Shown: positions 53,573-63,079, counted from the stretch's first letter. The stretch is DNA of 64,000 nucleotides from Nitrospirota bacterium (GCA_018971525.1 JAGXAR010000010.1:1-64000), one strand, 5' to 3'. Notes: a model not told the origin generated them from the letters alone. A program made the numbers and translations.

Positions 53573-54338
53573 AAGAGCGCTGTCGCTTGGGAGCCGTGAA
53601 GACCTGCTTGAAGACTGTGCGGAGACCGAAGTAGGCAAAGGAATCTTTGAGGTTGGAATACAGCCGCTTGAAGGTTCCCATGTCCGGGTTGGTGACGTAT
53701 TCCATTGTTAAGGCGATCCGTTCCTCCCCCTCACCAAGTGGAGTCACCGCATGCCAGAGCTTATCTCCGTTGAAGATGACGAGATCGCCCGGTTGTGTGA
53801 TCAACTCCAGATGCCGAGGGGGCTTCACAGGATCATCCTTAAAGAGCTCGCAGACCAGTTTGCATTGCGTAGACTTATCGACGAGTCCCATCAGAATGGT
53901 ATACCGAGCCCCCTTGTAGTAGGACGTGTCATAGTGAAACCCGATATGGTCCCCCGGCTCCGTATAGTAGTAGAGCGCGCAGGAATGGGGGTCGCTCTCG
54001 GGGCATAGACTGAGCTTGGCCTTCACCAGACGGCTCAAGAATTCAATGAAGGCCCCGGATCGGTACAGATCGAGAAAGCGCGGGGCCTTTTCCATTACAG
54101 TGTAATAGCTTACGCTCCCGCCCTTTTTGTGACCGGGAATGTAGTTGCGATTCAGTTCGCTCTTCACCCCTTGCGCCTGAGGAACGAGATACTCTTCGAC
54201 CACCGACCGAGGAAGAAACTGAGGAACAAACAGGAACTCGTTCTGGTCCCAATACTCACGAGAGAGCCGATCGAGATCCAACCTTTCGATTGCCTGATCA
54301 ACCGCTTCAACTAAGGAACTGACCATTGGCTGACTCAT
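53571..54338 (-). CDS. 2OG-Fe(II) oxygenase-family protein
   Basis: The 255-residue protein has the iron-binding HxD (GFHYDTSYY) and distal His (KLWHAVTPLGEGEERIALTMEY), with the Arg that would hold 2-oxoglutarate. The first 60 residues are family-specific (REYWDQNEFLFVPQFLP). It probably hydroxylates a protein or small molecule; the target is unknown. The last codons touch the terminal repeat of element D. It is 57 bases downstream of lolA on the same strand, so it may be in that operon. Confidence 0.82.
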   Translation of the reverse strand: MSQPMVSSLVEAVDQAIERLDLDRLSREYWDQNEFLFVPQFLPRSVVEEYLVPQAQGVKSELNRNYIPGHKKGGSVSYYTVMEKAPRFLDLYRSGAFIEFLSRLVKAKLSLCPESDPHSCALYYYTEPGDHIGFHYDTSYYKGARYTILMGLVDKSTQCKLVCELFKDDPVKPPRHLELITQPGDLVIFNGDKLWHAVTPLGEGEERIALTMEYVTNPDMGTFKRLYSNLKDSFAYFGLRTVFKQVFTAPKRQRS

Positions 54339-54395
54339 GAATTCACTTGCTCCTTACTCGTCCAACGAGCATCCTCGAAGCGGTTTCCGTCGCAT

Positions 54396-55136
54396 TCACT
54401 GGGGGGTACTGAATACCGGAGCCTTCACCACTTCCACATCGGCCGGCAACTTTAGATCGAAGAGTGCATCGCTGAGACCCACGTTGGATTGGAGCGACGA
54501 AAATTCAAAATTCGCGACATTGCCGCTGACTTCGTAGAGAGAGATCGTCCGAATGAAGTAGGTCTTGGGAAATACTTCCAGCACAATCCGTTGTAACGAT
54601 CTCCCCGCCTCACCTTCGCGTGACTTAGGCAAAAGGGTAAGTAACCGGATCCCTCCCACGCCACGTCCCTTCCCGGGCGTCGGCTCAATATCGAACGACT
54701 CCTCCAGCTTGGCCGCCCCTTGCAAGAGTTCCAACGGGGCCTTGGAGGCTGCCATTTGCGTAAGCTTCCCGACCAACACCTGTTTGTGCTCCGGCACATA
54801 CACTTTGACATCATCCCGATTGACATAGATGTCCTCGACCGACGGATCGAGATAATTCCATCGTAACCGGCCCGGCTTCTTGATATAGACTTTACCCGAA
54901 GATGTCACCGGCCGCTCAAACCCCTCGATCGTGGTCTTCTGCGTAAAATCCGCCTGGAGATCTTTCGTTTTCTCATACCTTGCCTGGAGCTGCTTGACCA
55001 CCTCCCGCACTTCCTTCAACGCTTTCTCATCGCTCTCGTCTCCAGCGGAGAAAACCATGGATACCATTAAGAACCCGCAGAGTATGCCGCAAAGAGAGGG
55101 CCAGACAACCGTTCCGATTCGCATTTTCAGATTCAT
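54396..55136 (-). CDS. lolA: LolA-family periplasmic lipoprotein carrier
   Basis: This 246-residue protein has an N-terminal signal segment (IGTVVWPSLCGILCGFLMVSMVFSAG), then VKQLQARYEKTKDLQADFTQKTTIEGFERPVTSSGKVYIKKPGRLRWNYLDP, the classic LolA start. It should carry outer-membrane lipoproteins through the periplasm. The gene follows ftsK with about 176 bases between, a common pairing in bacteria. The C-terminal beta strands are recognisable though weakly conserved. Confidence 0.88.
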   Translation of the reverse strand: MNLKMRIGTVVWPSLCGILCGFLMVSMVFSAGDESDEKALKEVREVVKQLQARYEKTKDLQADFTQKTTIEGFERPVTSSGKVYIKKPGRLRWNYLDPSVEDIYVNRDDVKVYVPEHKQVLVGKLTQMAASKAPLELLQGAAKLEESFDIEPTPGKGRGVGGIRLLTLLPKSREGEAGRSLQRIVLEVFPKTYFIRTISLYEVSGNVANFEFSSLQSNVGLSDALFDLKLPADVEVVKAPVFSTPQ

Positions 55137-55160
55137 CTTCTTCGATTTTCCATTCCTCTA

Positions 55161-55260
55161 TAAGGGAGCGGCCAGACCATCCTTTACTGCGCGCATCGAG
55201 CGACCACCGATTTATCGTGGGGGCTCTGCGAGCAAGAAGGATAGTCTGGCCGCTCCCTTC
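55161..55260 (-). repeat. Conserved-core, variable-arm hairpin element, copy 3 (ftsK-lolA gap)
   Basis: The reverse complement of 55187-55234 starts TGCTCGCAGAGCCCCCACGA and ends CGCTCGATGCGCGCAG, matching the ends of copies 1 and 2; the middle differs. The arms AAGGGAGCGGCCAGACCATC (about 55162-55181) and AGGATAGTCTGGCCGCTCCC (about 55238-55257) are inverted repeats unrelated to the arms at the nuo locus. Confidence 0.8.
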
Positions 55261-55312
55261 TCGTCATTCTCACCGTGCACGTTCTACGAGCACAGCAGCT
55301 CCCCAGCCCGCT

Positions 55313-57736
55313 TCATGCCTCCTCTGCTCCAACCGGCCCTCGACGCCCAACGACCTCTCTCCGCCCATCGCGACCGGCCGCGCCCACGAGGCCGTCTGCC
55401 TCCATTTGCTCGATCATCCGAGCCGCCCGAGGATAGCCCACCCGCAACCGACGCTGAATCAACGATGCAGAGGCTTGGCCGGTAGACAGGACCAATTCTT
55501 TGGCCTGTTCATACACTTCGTCCAATGCCTCTTCCTCTTTCGCCTCTTCCTGCTTCAGCGCAATCTGCAGCTCCTGATTGTAGGCGGGCCTTGCTTGATC
55601 CTTCACGAACTCGACTACGCGGCGAACGTCGTCATCCGACACAAACGATCCGTGTCCCCGCATCAACCGTCCTGTCCCCGAGGCCATATAGAGCATGTCG
55701 CCACGACCAAGAAGTGCTTCCGCACCGTTGGCATCCAGGATGGTGCGTGAATCGGTCTTCGACGACACCTGGAAGGCAATGCGGGCCGGGAAGTTCGCCT
55801 TGATCAACCCGGTCAGCACGTCAACCGATGGACGCTGCGTCGCCAGCACGAGATGGATGCCCGACGCGCGGGCCATCTGCGCCAAACGCGCAATCTTGTC
55901 TTCCACTTCCTTCGGCGCCACCATCATCAAATCCGCCAATTCATCGATCATCACCACGATATAGGGCAAGGGCTCCGGCGGAGTCGGCGGCGGCAAGAAC
56001 GATCCGGGGCTGCCATCCGGAAGCGCAGTCTCTCCGGCAGAGAGCCGCTCCTCTTCGGATAGAAACTGGATCGGTAATTCCGGCTGGTCCGACTTGGCCG
56101 CCGAATCCGCCTCCATCACGCCCTGTGTCCCGGCAACCTTTCGATTGTAGGCATCGATGTTCCGCACCCCGGCCTCGGAAAGCAACTTATAGCGCCGCTC
56201 CATTTCAGCCACGACCCAACTGAGCCCGCGCGCCGCCGACTTGGGATCGGTGATGACCGGACGCAAGAGATGTGGAATGCCGTCGTACGTTTGGAATTCG
56301 AGCATCTTGGGATCGATCAGGAGCAGCTTGACCTCATCGGGCCGAGCTGAAAATAGCAGGCTCAGAAGCATCGTATTGAGGCTGACGCTTTTCCCAGCCC
56401 CGGTGGCACCGGCTACCAGCAAGTGCGGCATCGTTTTCAGATCGGTGATCAGGGGAGCGCCGAAAATGTCTTTTCCCAAGGCCAAACTGAGCTTCGATCT
56501 GGCGCGTGAAAACGCCTCGCTCGTCATCACTTCCTTCATCGACACCGTCTCGCGATAGAGGTTCGGCACCTCGATCCCCACCACCGATTTTCCCGGAATC
56601 GGCGCGACGATCCGCAGGCTGATGGCCTTCAGCGCCAACGCCAGGTCGTCGGCCAAATTCACAATGCGCGCGACTTTGGTCCCCGGCGCCGGCTCGAACT
56701 CGTACATCGTCACGACCGGTCCAGGACGAACCTCCGTCACCTTGCCCGCGATGCCGAAGCTTAACAGCGCGCGGGTCAGCACATCCGATTGCGCCTTGAT
56801 TTCCTCTTCCGTAACACGCCCCAGGGGGCCTGAAGGTTCGCTCAAGAGCACCGCCGGGTCCGGCAAAGTATAGTCCCCCGCCTTTGCCTGGACGGCAAAA
56901 ACCGGTTGGTCCAACTCGGATTCAATCGGCTCAGCCGGTTCGGGAGTCGGTCGTCGTGATGGCTGAATGACCGGCCAATCCAGTTCCGGTTCCGCAGCCG
57001 CCTCGGGAAGAGCCTCCTCAATCACCGCGCGGATGGATTTCGAGGATTTCTGTTTTGTTTTCCGTGAAAACTCTGGAACGGATTCGTCCACTCCTCGCTC
57101 CGGAATCCACGCGCGCACCCTGCTGAACAGCCAATTGCCCCAGCCTGGAAGCCGCTGAGCAATTTCCGATAGAGAAATGGGTGTCGTGAAGAGCAACGAG
57201 ACTAACAGTCCTGCCACAATCAAAATGTGGGCGCCAGTACTCGCAAAATACGCTCGTAAGCTCTCGGCTAACAGTTGCCCGAAGAAGCCTCCCGCCATCC
57301 CTCGATAAATGAGACCGCTCGAAAGTGTCGGCACCGCCATGATTTCAAGATGGAGAAAACCGCTGAGAAACAGGAGTGCCGCCAGCGAGGCGCCGGCGTT
57401 TCGCAGACGGATCGACAGGTCGCTCTGAGTGAAGCAGCGGACGCCCATCAGACCTAGCAGAATGGGGAAGAGGTAGGCCGCGCCGCCGATCAACGAAAAG
57501 AGGGTCGACGCGAAGAAGGCGCCGACGGATCCGATCATATTGCGTGAAGGGGCCGAACCGGCAGTCGTTGACACCGCCGGCGAGTTCAGTCCATTGGGCA
57601 CGAAGGAGACGAGACTGAGGAGCGTGAGCAGGCTCAACGCGATCAGGACGACTCCGATCACTTCTCGCTTAATGTGTGAGGGAGGGGAAGCGGCGCGGCG
57701 GGCCTCGCCCCGCTTGGCCGAAGTGGTGACAGCCAT
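55313..57736 (-). CDS. ftsK: FtsK/SpoIIIE DNA translocase
   Basis: The 807-residue protein has four or five N-terminal membrane helices (about 25-190), a Pro/Glu-rich linker, the alpha and beta motor domains with Walker A GATGAGKSVSLN and Walker B YIVVMIDELADLMM, and a C-terminal gamma winged helix (STGQASASLIQRRLRVGYPRAARMIEQMEADGLV) that reads KOPS. It pumps chromosome ends apart at the septum. The ATG at 57736 is the natural start. A proline-rich insert (about 590-615) lies before the Walker B segment. Confidence 0.96.
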   Translation of the reverse strand: MAVTTSAKRGEARRAASPPSHIKREVIGVVLIALSLLTLLSLVSFVPNGLNSPAVSTTAGSAPSRNMIGSVGAFFASTLFSLIGGAAYLFPILLGLMGVRCFTQSDLSIRLRNAGASLAALLFLSGFLHLEIMAVPTLSSGLIYRGMAGGFFGQLLAESLRAYFASTGAHILIVAGLLVSLLFTTPISLSEIAQRLPGWGNWLFSRVRAWIPERGVDESVPEFSRKTKQKSSKSIRAVIEEALPEAAAEPELDWPVIQPSRRPTPEPAEPIESELDQPVFAVQAKAGDYTLPDPAVLLSEPSGPLGRVTEEEIKAQSDVLTRALLSFGIAGKVTEVRPGPVVTMYEFEPAPGTKVARIVNLADDLALALKAISLRIVAPIPGKSVVGIEVPNLYRETVSMKEVMTSEAFSRARSKLSLALGKDIFGAPLITDLKTMPHLLVAGATGAGKSVSLNTMLLSLLFSARPDEVKLLLIDPKMLEFQTYDGIPHLLRPVITDPKSAARGLSWVVAEMERRYKLLSEAGVRNIDAYNRKVAGTQGVMEADSAAKSDQPELPIQFLSEEERLSAGETALPDGSPGSFLPPPTPPEPLPYIVVMIDELADLMMVAPKEVEDKIARLAQMARASGIHLVLATQRPSVDVLTGLIKANFPARIAFQVSSKTDSRTILDANGAEALLGRGDMLYMASGTGRLMRGHGSFVSDDDVRRVVEFVKDQARPAYNQELQIALKQEEAKEEEALDEVYEQAKELVLSTGQASASLIQRRLRVGYPRAARMIEQMEADGLVGAAGRDGRREVVGRRGPVGAEEA

Positions 57737-57816
57737 GATCGCGATGCTAGCACAGGGGACAGGTCATTTCAAACGGGAGATGGCCAAGGCGAGCCATAGG
57801 TAGCTCTCGTCCCTCG

Positions 57817-58611
57817 TCAACCGAGCGCAAGAGCGAGCCGGAGGAAGTCTTCAACCGACAACGTCTCTGCCCTGCGAGTCGGAGCAATATCTAATCGCTG
57901 CAATGTCACGGCAACTCGATGAAGTTCATACCCTTCGTCTCGCAGAGAATTAACGAGTGTTTTCCTTCGATGCGCGAAGGCCGCCTTCACGAGCGTGCGA
58001 AATGCGACTTCTTCCTGCTGGTTGAGCCCGGTGCGCTCTTTCGTGCGCAACAGCACCACCGCCGAGGCGACTTCAGGCCTGGGGCGGAAACACTGGGCCG
58101 AGACACGAAACGATTTGGTGATGTCGGCTGCATACTGCGCCATCACGGAGAGAACGCCATAGTCCGGCCCGCCTGGTTTTGCCGCCAATCGATCGGCCAC
58201 TTCGGCCTGCAGCATAAGCACCATCCTGGGAAACCGGCCACGCTGGTCGAGCAGTCTAAAGAGCAACGGGGTCGAAATGTAGTAGGGCAGATTGGCCACG
58301 ACGGCCGTCCCCATCGGCAGGCTCTCGAGCGGATAAGTCAGGGCGTCCGCACAGACCAGCTTCACATTCGGAAGCTCCGCCTGCCTGGTTTCGAGATAGG
58401 CATGGAGCCGTGGATCCACTTCAACCGCCGTCACACAACCGGCTACGTGGCACAGCGCCTCTGTCAGAACGCCGCGGCCGGGACCGATTTCCAGCACGTG
58501 GTCGCTGGAACCCAGTTCCGCCAGCGCGACAATTTTGCGCACGATGTTGGGATCGATCAGAAAGTTTTGGCCGAGGCGTTTCTTCGGTGGAGGGAGATCA
58601 GGGATCGACAC
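57817..58611 (-). CDS. rsmA: 16S rRNA dimethyladenosine transferase
   Basis: This 264-residue protein has KKRLGQNFLIDPNIVRKIV, the SAM site EIGPGRGVLTEAL, VEVDPRL, and the catalytic NLPYYIS. RsmA/KsgA dimethylates two adjacent adenines near the 3' end of 16S rRNA. Its start is three bases after the stop of the preceding small gene. The C-terminal domain (FAHRRKTLVNSLRD) is normal. Confidence 0.96.
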   Translation of the reverse strand: MSIPDLPPPKKRLGQNFLIDPNIVRKIVALAELGSSDHVLEIGPGRGVLTEALCHVAGCVTAVEVDPRLHAYLETRQAELPNVKLVCADALTYPLESLPMGTAVVANLPYYISTPLLFRLLDQRGRFPRMVLMLQAEVADRLAAKPGGPDYGVLSVMAQYAADITKSFRVSAQCFRPRPEVASAVVLLRTKERTGLNQQEEVAFRTLVKAAFAHRRKTLVNSLRDEGYELHRVAVTLQRLDIAPTRRAETLSVEDFLRLALALG

Positions 58612-58614
58612 CAG

Positions 58615-58941
58615 TCAATTCCCGCCGGAAGGACGAGGAGCTGCTTTCGCCAGTTGTTTCGCCAGATCGGAAAGCGGGGTTCGGAAATAGTCGATGAGAT
58701 CGGTAAACTCTTCCACCAAGTCATTGGTAAAAGACGGCCCCGGCTGCAGGGCGGCAAACTTCTGCCCTTCTTTCTGGCCCAGGGATTCTGTGATGAGCGC
58801 AGTCGTCTTGGCTTTCCACTTTGCCACTCGTTCGACTCCGGCGACGGTATTGAGCGTGTCCATGGTCTCTTTGAAAATCGCATCCAATTCCTTCAATTGC
58901 TTCTGAAGCATCTCAACCGCTGCGCCCGATTGGTTGGTCAT
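58615..58941 (-). CDS. Small helical protein of unknown function
   Basis: The 108-residue protein is largely alpha-helical with heptad-like spacing (MLQKQLKELDAIFKETMDTLNTV) and a second amphipathic part (DLVEEFTDLIDYFRTPLSDLAKQLAKA). No family is recognised. It sits between pdxA and rsmA on the same strand, 71 bases from the first and 3 bases from the second, so it is probably co-transcribed. Confidence 0.7.
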   Translation of the reverse strand: MTNQSGAAVEMLQKQLKELDAIFKETMDTLNTVAGVERVAKWKAKTTALITESLGQKEGQKFAALQPGPSFTNDLVEEFTDLIDYFRTPLSDLAKQLAKAAPRPSGGN

Positions 58942-59012
58942 CAGTACACTCCTATGCCCCTGCTTTGTTGGCTTGTCTCGATTGTCTGGTTCTGGCTTCC
59001 TCGACGAATGCC

Positions 59013-60065
59013 CTACCGTCTCTTCGCTAACGTGGCGGCCAGTGTGATCGCCTCGACCAGACTGCCTGGATCTGCGATGCCCTCCCCCACGATATCATAT
59101 GCCGTCCCGTGATCGACCGAGGTGCGAATGATCGGCAACCCCACCGTCAGGTTCACGCAGGTTCCGAAGGCGACAAGCTTCAAGGGAATCAACCCTTGGT
59201 CGTGGTACAGGGCAACAACACCGTCGTAATCGCCCCTCGCTGCCTTGCCGAACAGCGTATCGGCCGGCAAGGGATCGCTGGCACGAATACCCTGGGCCTG
59301 CGCTGCACGAGCCGCCGGGAGAATGACCCGTGCCTCTTCGTCCCCGAACAGTCCATGTTCTCCAGCATGAGGGTTCAACGCGGCGACACCGATTCTCGGC
59401 TTCTTAATCCCGAAGAGGTCCCTCAACGCCAAATGAGCCAGTCTGATGGCTTTTTCGATCTTGGCCTGGGTGAGGAGTGACGGCAATTCTTTGATCGCGA
59501 CGTGGGTCGTCACAAACATGATTCGGAGCGGTCCGCCGACAATCATCATGCCGGACTCCTGAGTCCCGGTCAGGTCTGCCAGCAGTTCCGTATGGCCCGG
59601 GAAATGACAGCCGGCCATGTTGATCGCTTCTTTGTTGATCGGTGCGGTGACGATGCCGTCGATACAGCCAAGTTCCGCAAGCTCCACGGCTTTCTTGATG
59701 AACAGCACGGACGCCGCCCCAGTTTCAGGCGCCGCGACACCACGCGGGAACCGCCCAAGAGGATGATCGAGCGGGTCCAGCACGGCGAGATGATTCGACT
59801 GTGGAGACACCGCCTCGTGGCCCTCCACTCGAATCACGTTCATCTTGAGTTTCAGACTCTTGACCGTTTGCTGCATAACCGGAAGCGAGCCGATGACCAG
59901 CGGACGACAGAGTCGTCGCACCTTTGCCCCAGCCAAGGCCTTCGCAATCACCTCCGGGCCGATCCCCGCCGGATCTCCCATCGTGATACCCAATAGCGGA
60001 CGCGCCTCGCGCTCGGGGTTGTTTGGTTTGTTTTGTTTATTTGGTTTGTCTTGTTGTGTTCTCAC
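59013..60065 (-). CDS. pdxA: 4-hydroxythreonine-4-phosphate dehydrogenase
   Basis: This 350-residue enzyme of pyridoxal phosphate synthesis has GITMGDPAGIGPEVIAKAL, and three metal-binding histidines in FPGHTELLADLTG, NPHAGEHG and LYHDQGLIPLK. The GTG at 60065 has AAGGAG 7 bases upstream. The first residues (RTQQDKPNKQNKPNNPE) are read from the arm of an iterated-word palindrome, giving an N-terminal extension of about 20 residues not usual in PdxA. pdxA next to rsmA is a common arrangement. Confidence 0.94.
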   Translation of the reverse strand: MRTQQDKPNKQNKPNNPEREARPLLGITMGDPAGIGPEVIAKALAGAKVRRLCRPLVIGSLPVMQQTVKSLKLKMNVIRVEGHEAVSPQSNHLAVLDPLDHPLGRFPRGVAAPETGAASVLFIKKAVELAELGCIDGIVTAPINKEAINMAGCHFPGHTELLADLTGTQESGMMIVGGPLRIMFVTTHVAIKELPSLLTQAKIEKAIRLAHLALRDLFGIKKPRIGVAALNPHAGEHGLFGDEEARVILPAARAAQAQGIRASDPLPADTLFGKAARGDYDGVVALYHDQGLIPLKLVAFGTCVNLTVGLPIIRTSVDHGTAYDIVGEGIADPGSLVEAITLAATLAKRR

Positions 60066-60132
60066 TGACTTGCTCCTTGTTGAAACTAAACCAACCAAAT
60101 GAACGAAACAAACCAGAAAGACCAGACAAACC
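60017..60132. repeat. Iterated-word palindrome, TTTGGTTTGTT type (upstream and 5' end of pdxA)
   Basis: The arm at 60017-60053 (GTTTGGTTTGTTTTGTTTATTTGG and on) is the near-complement of 60091-60132 (CCAACCAAATGAACGAAACAAACC and on). The loop holds the pdxA ribosome-binding site and GTG start on the - strand. The arm inside the gene encodes the N-terminal tail. Words match those at 9.9 kb. Confidence 0.8.
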
Positions 60133-60143
60133 CTCTCACTTGG

Positions 60144-61148
60144 TCACCAACCGTACAGGTACACCACATACCCTATATAAAGGACCGCACTCCCACTCAG
60201 CAACCAGGGTCGCCAGAGACCGCCCCACACAGCCTGTACGAACAAGAAAGTGGCCGCCGCCACAGCGAGCACCATGGTGATCAGTGCCGTCGGTGCCAGC
60301 GCCCAGTCCGTGCCCAAGAGCCCGATCGAGACCGGGATTGTACCCTGAAAGACCATTGCGCCTGTGACATTCCCTACCGCCAGGCGATCCTTCTTTCGGT
60401 AGAGCCAGAGAAAACTGTTCGACATCTCCGGCAACTCGGTCGCCAGGGGCGCGACGAGGAGGGCCAGAATCAATGGTGAAATCGACAGGATCCCCGCAAT
60501 TGTTTCTGCGGCGAGCACGAAGAGATGCGCTCCGAGCGCGAGACCAGCCAAGCCAAGAACTCCTTGAAGACCGATGAGTCCAAACGGCGGGACAGCCGCC
60601 TTTCTGGCAAAGAACAGCGGATCAAGCCCGCCCTCGACACCCTCCTCACCAGACTCACTGAACTTCAGCTTTACGTAATAGAGATAGAGGCTCAACAACC
60701 CGACTGCAGCCATGACATGCATCAGCCGAGACGGGACAAAGGCACAGGCCAGCGCGGCACTATAGGCCACCACGAAGAAGGAGAGATCGCCCTTCACATC
60801 TTGATAATTCAATCGAAAGGCGGCGCTTCGCTTCCCCAGGCCGGCGTAGACCACCAGCAAGATGGCCAAGATGGGGATCACCAAGGTGCTCAGCATGAAG
60901 GGAGCGCCGAGGATCGCACCCAACCCCACCTCCGCTTCGGCACGACTGGCCCCGAAGAAAATGGCGATGATGGGGATCGACGTTTCAGGAAGGGTGGTGC
61001 CAATGGCTGCCAACACACCGCCGACCGCGCCCTCGGACAGATCGAATCGCTTGCCCAGCCACTCAATGGCATTGGTAAACAGCGTGCAGGCCCCCAACGT
61101 CACCGCGACGGATACGAGGAACAGGAGGCTGTAGAGCAGGACCGTCAT
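60144..61148 (-). CDS. CaCA-family sodium/calcium-type exchanger
   Basis: The 334-residue membrane protein has about ten helices in two inverted halves. The alpha-repeats are seen as GAVGGVLAAIGTTLPETSIPIIAIFFG and SPLILALLVAPLATELPEMSNSFLWL, with the conserved Gly, Thr/Pro and Glu. It exchanges cations across the inner membrane; the ion is not certain. Its ATG overlaps the larC stop (ATGA), so it is coupled to larC. Confidence 0.85.
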   Translation of the reverse strand: MTVLLYSLLFLVSVAVTLGACTLFTNAIEWLGKRFDLSEGAVGGVLAAIGTTLPETSIPIIAIFFGASRAEAEVGLGAILGAPFMLSTLVIPILAILLVVYAGLGKRSAAFRLNYQDVKGDLSFFVVAYSAALACAFVPSRLMHVMAAVGLLSLYLYYVKLKFSESGEEGVEGGLDPLFFARKAAVPPFGLIGLQGVLGLAGLALGAHLFVLAAETIAGILSISPLILALLVAPLATELPEMSNSFLWLYRKKDRLAVGNVTGAMVFQGTIPVSIGLLGTDWALAPTALITMVLAVAAATFLFVQAVWGGLWRPWLLSGSAVLYIGYVVYLYGW

Positions 61149-62350
61149 CGCCGGCCCGTCGGCCGAGCCACCCGCTGTTTGGCATAGGCCAGTGCCGCGT
61201 CTTCGAGCACCTCCTTCACGGGACGGCCCGTTCGTTCGGCAATCCGTTTGCAATCGAGATATTCCGGAACTGCTTTGGTCGTCGTCTCGCTCACATCGGC
61301 TATCTTCATCCGGACAACTCCTCCACGTACTTTGACCGCCATAAACCGCCGAGGGAGGATCTGTCTCATTACCTCGCGAACCCGGACTCCCAATGCCGTT
61401 GTTTCCTCAAACAAGACGTCAAGAATCTGATCCAGCTGTGTCGGAGCAACCAGACAGGTCAGGACGATGCCGGGTCTCCCACGTTTCATGATGACTGGTG
61501 CGAGCGTCACATCGAGCGCCCCACGGGAGAATAACTGTTCGATCACATGCTCATAGATTTGGGGGTTCACATCGTCGAGGTTGGTTTCAACCTGAAGCAC
61601 GGCATCACGTTCGCGCGCGCTCCGGGATGACGGTCGTGCGAGGAACACGCGCAAGGTATTCGGCCAGCCTTCAGGATCAGCATCACCCGCTCCGTAACCG
61701 ATGGCCGTCGGCGCCATCACCGGCATGGGACCGAACTCCGATGTCAGCGTACGCAACAAGGCCATGCCGGTCGGCGTAGTGAGCTCACGGGCAGGCCCGG
61801 CACTATAGATCGGAATCCCCTTCGACAGAATGGCGACCGCCGGACCAGGCGCCGGCAGGATCCCGTGAGCCGATTGCAACGTCCCCGTTCCAACATTGAC
61901 CGGGGAGGCCGTCACGCGCGTCACGCCCAACAGGTCACAGCCGATCAGCCCGCCGACGATATCGACAAATGAATCCAGGACCCCCACTTCATGGAAATGC
62001 ACATGACCCTTCGCCACACGATGGGCCTGCCCTTCCGCTTCGGCCAATAGATCGAATACGGATCGGCTTTGCTGCTTAATCTTGTCCGGGAGTCGACTCG
62101 CGGAAAGGATGGCGTGGATCCGATGAAGCGGAAGCGGCTTACTCAATCCCGTCGTGATCACGACGTCCACTTTCGTGGCATGGATCGCCCCTCGACGCAC
62201 CCGCCGCTTCCGTAGCGTGAACCCTGAAAGCCGGAGTCGCTTCAGTCCGCTCACCAAATCGGAAAACGGGACTCCCACATCCACGAGCGCGCCGAGAGTC
62301 ATGTCGCCGCTGATGCCGGAATAACAATCAAAATGGAGATGCGCGCCCAC
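61145..62350 (-). CDS. larC: Nickel-pincer cofactor nickel insertase LarC
   Basis: This 401-residue protein matches LarC: HLHFDCYSGISGDMTLGALVDVG, GHVHFHEVGVLDSFVDIVGG, ELTTPTGMALLRTLTSEFGPMP, ETNLDDVNPQIYEHV and CLVAPTQLDQILDVLFEETTALGVR. It inserts nickel into the pyridinium-dithio mononucleotide cofactor of lactate racemase-type enzymes. In Lactobacillus larC is read by a frameshift; here it is one continuous ORF. larB lies about 800 bases upstream on the same strand. Confidence 0.93.
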   Translation of the reverse strand: MGAHLHFDCYSGISGDMTLGALVDVGVPFSDLVSGLKRLRLSGFTLRKRRVRRGAIHATKVDVVITTGLSKPLPLHRIHAILSASRLPDKIKQQSRSVFDLLAEAEGQAHRVAKGHVHFHEVGVLDSFVDIVGGLIGCDLLGVTRVTASPVNVGTGTLQSAHGILPAPGPAVAILSKGIPIYSAGPARELTTPTGMALLRTLTSEFGPMPVMAPTAIGYGAGDADPEGWPNTLRVFLARPSSRSARERDAVLQVETNLDDVNPQIYEHVIEQLFSRGALDVTLAPVIMKRGRPGIVLTCLVAPTQLDQILDVLFEETTALGVRVREVMRQILPRRFMAVKVRGGVVRMKIADVSETTTKAVPEYLDCKRIAERTGRPVKEVLEDAALAYAKQRVARPTGRR

Positions 62351-62521
62351 GTGCGTCCTTTCACTGCTCTATTCAAACCGCGCCCATCTTACCCAAGGCG
62401 CGCCCGAACGGCAATCGGCTCAGGACAAGCATTGACAGCCTACCGACGCTGTGTTATCCCCACTGCACTGGCCCACCGACTGAGGGCTTCGTAACAACAG
62501 GCTGGTCACGCGCATAGCCCT

Positions 62522-63073
62522 ATGATGATCTTCCGGTCCTTGATCACACCCTACTCGGAGTTATTCGAATCGTGGAGTGGTCGAGTCGCCTGGATGCTGC
62601 TCTGCGCCGCGCTGCTGCTCTGGACCCCGCCTGCCGCCTCGGCAAAATCAAAACCCCACCAGGCCCCGCGCCCCGAACCGGAGCTCAAGATTCTCGACCT
62701 GAAAGTCTCCCCCAATCCCTATACGGTCTCGTCCGGCTCGTTGCAGTTTTCTGCCTTGGTCCAGCTGCCCAAGGAGCTGAACGGCGCAACTCTGTTGGAA
62801 GTCTCCTCATTCATCACGTCGCCGTCGAAAAATTCGCTCCGTTTTCTGACCACACGGAAACCACTGGAGCCGCACGCCGCCTCGACCGACGGCGCCACCC
62901 CTCCACGAATCAGTGTCATACTGTCGTGGGACGGGCTGGACCAGAAGAAGGTCGCGTCGGGAGCAGGGCTCTATCATTTCGAAGTGCGAGCCAAGTTGCT
63001 GGCGAACGGCGAGAAAGGCCCCAGGACACAGATGGTTGCCTGGCCGAAGCGCGGAACTATTGAAGTGAAATAA
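62522..63073 (+). CDS. Predicted exported protein of unknown function
   Basis: The 183-residue protein has a hydrophobic signal segment (VAWMLLCAALLLWTPPAASA) preceded by about 20 residues, then a beta-rich domain beginning ELKILDLKVSPNPYTVSSGSLQFSALVQLP, which looks like an immunoglobulin-like or FlgD-like fold. No family is recognised. It is on the + strand between larB and larC, unlike its neighbours. Confidence 0.65.
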   Translation: MMIFRSLITPYSELFESWSGRVAWMLLCAALLLWTPPAASAKSKPHQAPRPEPELKILDLKVSPNPYTVSSGSLQFSALVQLPKELNGATLLEVSSFITSPSKNSLRFLTTRKPLEPHAASTDGATPPRISVILSWDGLDQKKVASGAGLYHFEVRAKLLANGEKGPRTQMVAWPKRGTIEVK

Positions 63074-63079
63074 GCCGAG

